Below, one piece after another: positions 59,006-64,000 of a stretch of 64,000 nucleotides of DNA (positions are counted from its first letter, which is position 1; the number at the start of each line of letters is the position of its first letter). The DNA is from Pseudoalteromonas sp. A25. GTDB lineage: Bacteria; Pseudomonadota; Gammaproteobacteria; Enterobacterales; Alteromonadaceae. Made by a program: the position numbers and the translations under genes. The notes beneath the pieces were generated by a model, which ran no database searches, was not told where the DNA came from, and saw only the letters and a program-made list of their open reading frames with translations. Location: the NCBI RefSeq assembly GCF_009176705.1, contig NZ_AP021846.1:1644001-1708000 (forward strand), written 5' to 3'.

Positions 59006-61033
59006 ATGAGAATAAAAACGGCTGTGGTTTATTTTGTGAGTACACTGGGCGTGTTTACTGCTTTGGTTTGTCGTGGGCAAGAGGATATATTTTCTTTAAC
59101 GCTCGAAGAGTTACAAGATATACCTATTGCAGTTGCGACTAAAACTGATATCCAACTTAAATATGCGCCCTCAACGGTAAGTTACTTCTCTGAACAACAA
59201 ATAAAGCTACTTGGTATTGAAACGCTCAGTGAGCTGTTTACATACATACCCGGTTTTTATTCAATGTACAACTCAGTAGAAGGAAACCAATCTTACCTTA
59301 TTGCTCGCGGCCATCCGCAAAAGTATGCCATTACCTTATTAGTACTCCTCAATGGGCAACGCTTGAATGAAGACTACACAGGTGGAATAAACTATATAGA
59401 CCGATTTGTGAGTTTGCATAATGTAGAAAAAGTAGAGGTAATAAGGGGGCCGGGTTCAACATTGTACGGTTCTAATGCTTTTCATGGTGTAATAAATATA
59501 GTAACTAAAGTCGATAATTACTTGGAACTTTCGCTTGGTTCATTTGCTAAAAAAGAGCTTAATGCCGGGCTTGTGCACCAATTTGAAGATCTACAGCTTG
59601 GCGTTGATGTTCATTGGTATGAGGATCATGGTGATAGCCTTGGTAATGTCTTTGATCGATTTTCTATTCAAGAGTTTACGAATGACGCACATGAAGTGAA
59701 GCAATTAGAGCTTTATGCGTCGTATAAAGGGATCAGTTTTAGAAATCATTATTTAAATTCAACTCGAAACAATCATTATTTATTTCGCCGTTTACGGGAT
59801 GGAACTAATAACATAGACACTCAACACTGGTTGTCACGCTTAGAATATGAAACCAAAAAACAAAATACTTGGAACCTTAAAGTCGGCGTAGAGTATTCAA
59901 AAGCAAAGCGTAAATCTCTTTCAGCTCTAGAACTTAGAGGTACAGGGCCATTTCAACAAAGTGATTTTTTATTTGGTGAAAACTTTACGCACGACTCTTA
60001 TCGCGCAAATGCAGACTACAGCTACCAAATAGTAGGCGCTCATCGATTATCTCTTGGCGCTGAAGTTGTTCACTCTCAAGTACCTGGTGGATATTTGCGA
60101 AGCAATTACGATATTTTTGGCGAACTTGACTTTTTTGGTGAGGTGATTGAGTTAACAAATCCGACCCAACGTATCGTGCTAGATAAAAAGCGCAAAATCC
60201 AGATGTTTTATGGGCAGTTGGAATCTAACTGGAGCGAGCATTGGCGCTCTACAATTGGGTTGCGTCGTGATGGCTACAATGACGTGGAGGACAAAACCAA
60301 CCCACGAGCTACAGTTATTTTTGCTCCCAATAATAAACATACCTTCAAATTGATCTATGGAGAGGCCTATCGAGTACCATCATTGGGCGACTTATATGAC
60401 GAAGAAAGCGGGCTTACTGTTGGTAATAATCAGCTCAAGCCAACTACATTAAGAGCCCTTGAAATTGTTTACCAATACATAAATCAAGATTTTACATTTA
60501 GCTCGAGTTTTTATAAAAATGATATCAGTGACTTAATCGATTTTCGTGCTGAAGGTGATAACGTATTTTTGGGAAATATCGCAGATAATGAAACCAAGGG
60601 AATAGAAGTAGAGTGGCAGGCGAGAGTGTTTAAAAACCTTGAGATAAGAGGTTTTTTAACTCACCTATTTAGGAATAACACAAGGATTGAGCCCGGGCAA
60701 ACAACCTCTCCATCACACAAATTAGTACCAAAAACGTATGCAATGACCTCGTTGTTGTATTCCCCATCAGAGTATTGGAACGCATCTCTTTCTATTAGTG
60801 GGCGAAGTGGCGTAGATACTTTAATAGATGGCGACTCAAATAAGGTATTATCGGCAACTGTTAACTATCAAATTGATAATAATGCTCAAGTTACGTTAGA
60901 TATAAATAATCTACTCAATAAAACGTATAGCACAGCATCTATAATCCCCTTCGGTGAAAAGTCGGGTAGACCGTTTGGTGAGTACCAGGCTAGAGGAAGG
61001 GATATAAAGTTATCGTATCGGTACCAATTTTAG
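59006..61033 (+). CDS. TonB-dependent outer-membrane receptor
   Basis: 675 residues. A signal peptide (1 to about 25) is followed by a plug domain (about 45-165; STVSYFSEQQIKLLGIETLS, LLVLLNGQRLNE, VEVIRGPGSTLYGSNAFHGV) and a 22-strand barrel ending in KLSYRYQF with the terminal Phe. The region EDIFSLTLEELQDIPIAVAT before the plug is common in the Pseudoalteromonas/Shewanella receptors and holds the presumptive TonB-contact segment. No transporter or regulator is adjacent, so the ligand cannot be inferred; Fe or vitamin B12 receptors would be typical. Confidence 0.88.
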   Translation: MRIKTAVVYFVSTLGVFTALVCRGQEDIFSLTLEELQDIPIAVATKTDIQLKYAPSTVSYFSEQQIKLLGIETLSELFTYIPGFYSMYNSVEGNQSYLIARGHPQKYAITLLVLLNGQRLNEDYTGGINYIDRFVSLHNVEKVEVIRGPGSTLYGSNAFHGVINIVTKVDNYLELSLGSFAKKELNAGLVHQFEDLQLGVDVHWYEDHGDSLGNVFDRFSIQEFTNDAHEVKQLELYASYKGISFRNHYLNSTRNNHYLFRRLRDGTNNIDTQHWLSRLEYETKKQNTWNLKVGVEYSKAKRKSLSALELRGTGPFQQSDFLFGENFTHDSYRANADYSYQIVGAHRLSLGAEVVHSQVPGGYLRSNYDIFGELDFFGEVIELTNPTQRIVLDKKRKIQMFYGQLESNWSEHWRSTIGLRRDGYNDVEDKTNPRATVIFAPNNKHTFKLIYGEAYRVPSLGDLYDEESGLTVGNNQLKPTTLRALEIVYQYINQDFTFSSSFYKNDISDLIDFRAEGDNVFLGNIADNETKGIEVEWQARVFKNLEIRGFLTHLFRNNTRIEPGQTTSPSHKLVPKTYAMTSLLYSPSEYWNASLSISGRSGVDTLIDGDSNKVLSATVNYQIDNNAQVTLDINNLLNKTYSTASIIPFGEKSGRPFGEYQARGRDIKLSYRYQF

Positions 61034-61049
61034 TTATTTAGCAAAAATA

Positions 61050-61075
61050 AAAAAGCCTGCATATGCAGGCTTTTT
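61050..61075. terminator. Bidirectional terminator between TonB receptor gene and icd
   Basis: AAAAAGCCTGCA and TGCAGGCTTTTT form a perfect 12-bp palindrome about a two-base centre, with T-rich tails in both directions, between two convergent genes. Confidence 0.9.
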
Positions 61076-61101
61076 AAAACTTTAGATTTTGAATGCTAGT
61101 T

Positions 61102-63381
<2,280 letters not shown>

Positions 63382-63385
63382 CTAT

Positions 63386-63400
63386 GTTGCCTAAGGCAAC
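63386..63400. promoter_or_regulatory. Palindrome upstream of icd
   Basis: GTTGCCT-A-AGGCAAC is a perfect 7-bp dyad about 60 bases upstream of the icd start. It could be an operator; no protein is identified. Confidence 0.35.
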
Positions 63401-63416
63401 AGGTTATAGCAAGTTT

Positions 63417-63457
63417 GTTAGATATTTTTACTTTTAGCGTAAATAAAAATATCTAAC
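63417..63457. promoter_or_regulatory. A+T-rich 14-bp inverted repeat upstream of icd
   Basis: GTTAGATATTTTTA at 63417-63430 is exactly complementary to 63444-63457, with a 13-base spacer. It may be an operator, or the cspD terminator on the minus strand, since it lies about 140 bases past that gene's stop. Confidence 0.4.
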
Positions 63458-63598
63458 CTACCTAACGACAACACGACGTATTGTATCAAGCATTGTTAAT
63501 GAGGGCTAATTAGAAATTTTAAAGGGAGAGAAAGAAAAATTATAAGGAATATGAAGCGAGCAACGAATGCAACCCGCTTCCGTTAGCCAAAACTACAA

Positions 63599-63817
63599 TT
63601 ATGCCATCTCTTCATCGCGAGGGGCGATGTTAGTTGCATGAAGACCTTTCGGTCCTTCTTGTAGCTCGAATGTTACATCCTGACCAGCTTTAAGCGTTTT
63701 GTATCCATCCATTACAATCGTTGAGTAATGGGCGAAGATATCTTCCTCACTGCCGTCTTCTACGATGAAACCAAACCCTTTGGCGTTGTTGAACCATTTG
63801 ACTTTTCCGCAAGCCAT
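63599..63817 (-). CDS. cspD: Cold-shock-domain protein CspD-type
   Basis: 72 residues, one cold-shock domain: GKVKWFNNAKGFGFIVEDG (RNP1) followed by EDIFAHYSTIVMDGYKTL (RNP2), then a short acidic tail. The sequence matches the CspD branch, a single-stranded-DNA/RNA-binding protein that in E. coli inhibits replication in stationary phase. icd lies downstream on the same strand; in many relatives clpS-clpA lie divergently on its other side, outside this window. The 183 bases upstream to the window edge show no gene. Confidence 0.85.
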   Translation of the reverse strand: MACGKVKWFNNAKGFGFIVEDGSEEDIFAHYSTIVMDGYKTLKAGQDVTFELQEGPKGLHATNIAPRDEEMA

Positions 63818-64000
63818 ACTTCTACATCCTTCTATAAGTTGACTAATTTAGTTAATCTAAACTTTATAATTTGTTAGACTGCCCATAGATTAAGCAATCT
63901 ATAACGACTGTAGTTTATATGAGCAGTCAGTCAAGTTTTTTAACGTATTTTTTAACAATTTATTTATTTTCTAATTCAAGTTTGCTTGAGTTACCAAGAC

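Overview
The window reads as an ordinary chromosomal segment of an A+T-rich marine gammaproteobacterium, most likely Pseudoalteromonas or a close Alteromonadales relative. The basis is gene content and order recognised from the translations: dapE-yffB, ackA-pta-yfbV, the ccoNOQP-ccoHIS-safE-fnr-uspE block, fabY, lolCDE, purB-hflD-mnmA-rluE and a monomeric isocitrate dehydrogenase next to cspD. No database search was run, so the genus is an inference.

Layout. 1-7.8 kb: dapE (cut by the window edge), an ArsC-like protein, a degenerate PTS EIIA-like protein, an ACT protein, pta and ackA (acetate overflow), yfbV, rlmA, a CbiM-like membrane protein and xthA. 8-10.6 kb: a porin with a small PstS-like periplasmic protein, and a secreted DUF3718 protein with its own promoter. 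10.7-14.6 kb: a dGTPase-like HD protein, Bax, DUF2987 and ttcA. 14.8-21.7 kb: a 1596-residue hybrid histidine kinase overlapping a REC-PAS-GGDEF-EAL response regulator, which together form a phosphorelay to c-di-GMP module. 22-31 kb: uspE, fnr, and the structural and assembly genes of cbb3 cytochrome oxidase, with an Fnr-like box upstream of ccoN. 31-34.3 kb: a lipoprotein, a GreA-like protein and an interrupted serine hydrolase. 34.5-41.9 kb: an S41 peptidase lipoprotein, an AraC-type regulator divergent from fabY, and a BCCT transporter. 42-49.4 kb: a DnaQ-like exonuclease with a cNMP/CBS/DUF294 protein, glutathione-dependent formaldehyde detoxification (adhC-fghA) with a divergent LysR regulator, and a SulP transporter. 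49.5-64 kb: lolCDE, small proteins, the ribosomal oxygenase roxA, purB, hflD, mnmA, rluE, a TonB-dependent receptor, icd and cspD.

The most notable feature is a 193-bp non-coding mobile element (MITE-like) present in three copies within 9 kb (32991-33183, 36152-36344, 41651-41843). All three are exactly 193 bp, in the same orientation, bounded by imperfect 19-bp terminal inverted repeats and flanked by perfect 4-bp target duplications (ACTT, AAGT, AAAT). The flanks allow the pre-insertion state to be reconstructed. One copy splits a 609-codon beta-lactamase-like gene. One landed inside the stop codon of the S41 peptidase and replaced TAG with TAA. One removed the last nine codons of the BCCT transporter, and the end of the element supplies the new stop. 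No transposase for it is visible in the window.

I found no rRNA, tRNA, CRISPR array, prophage or integrase.
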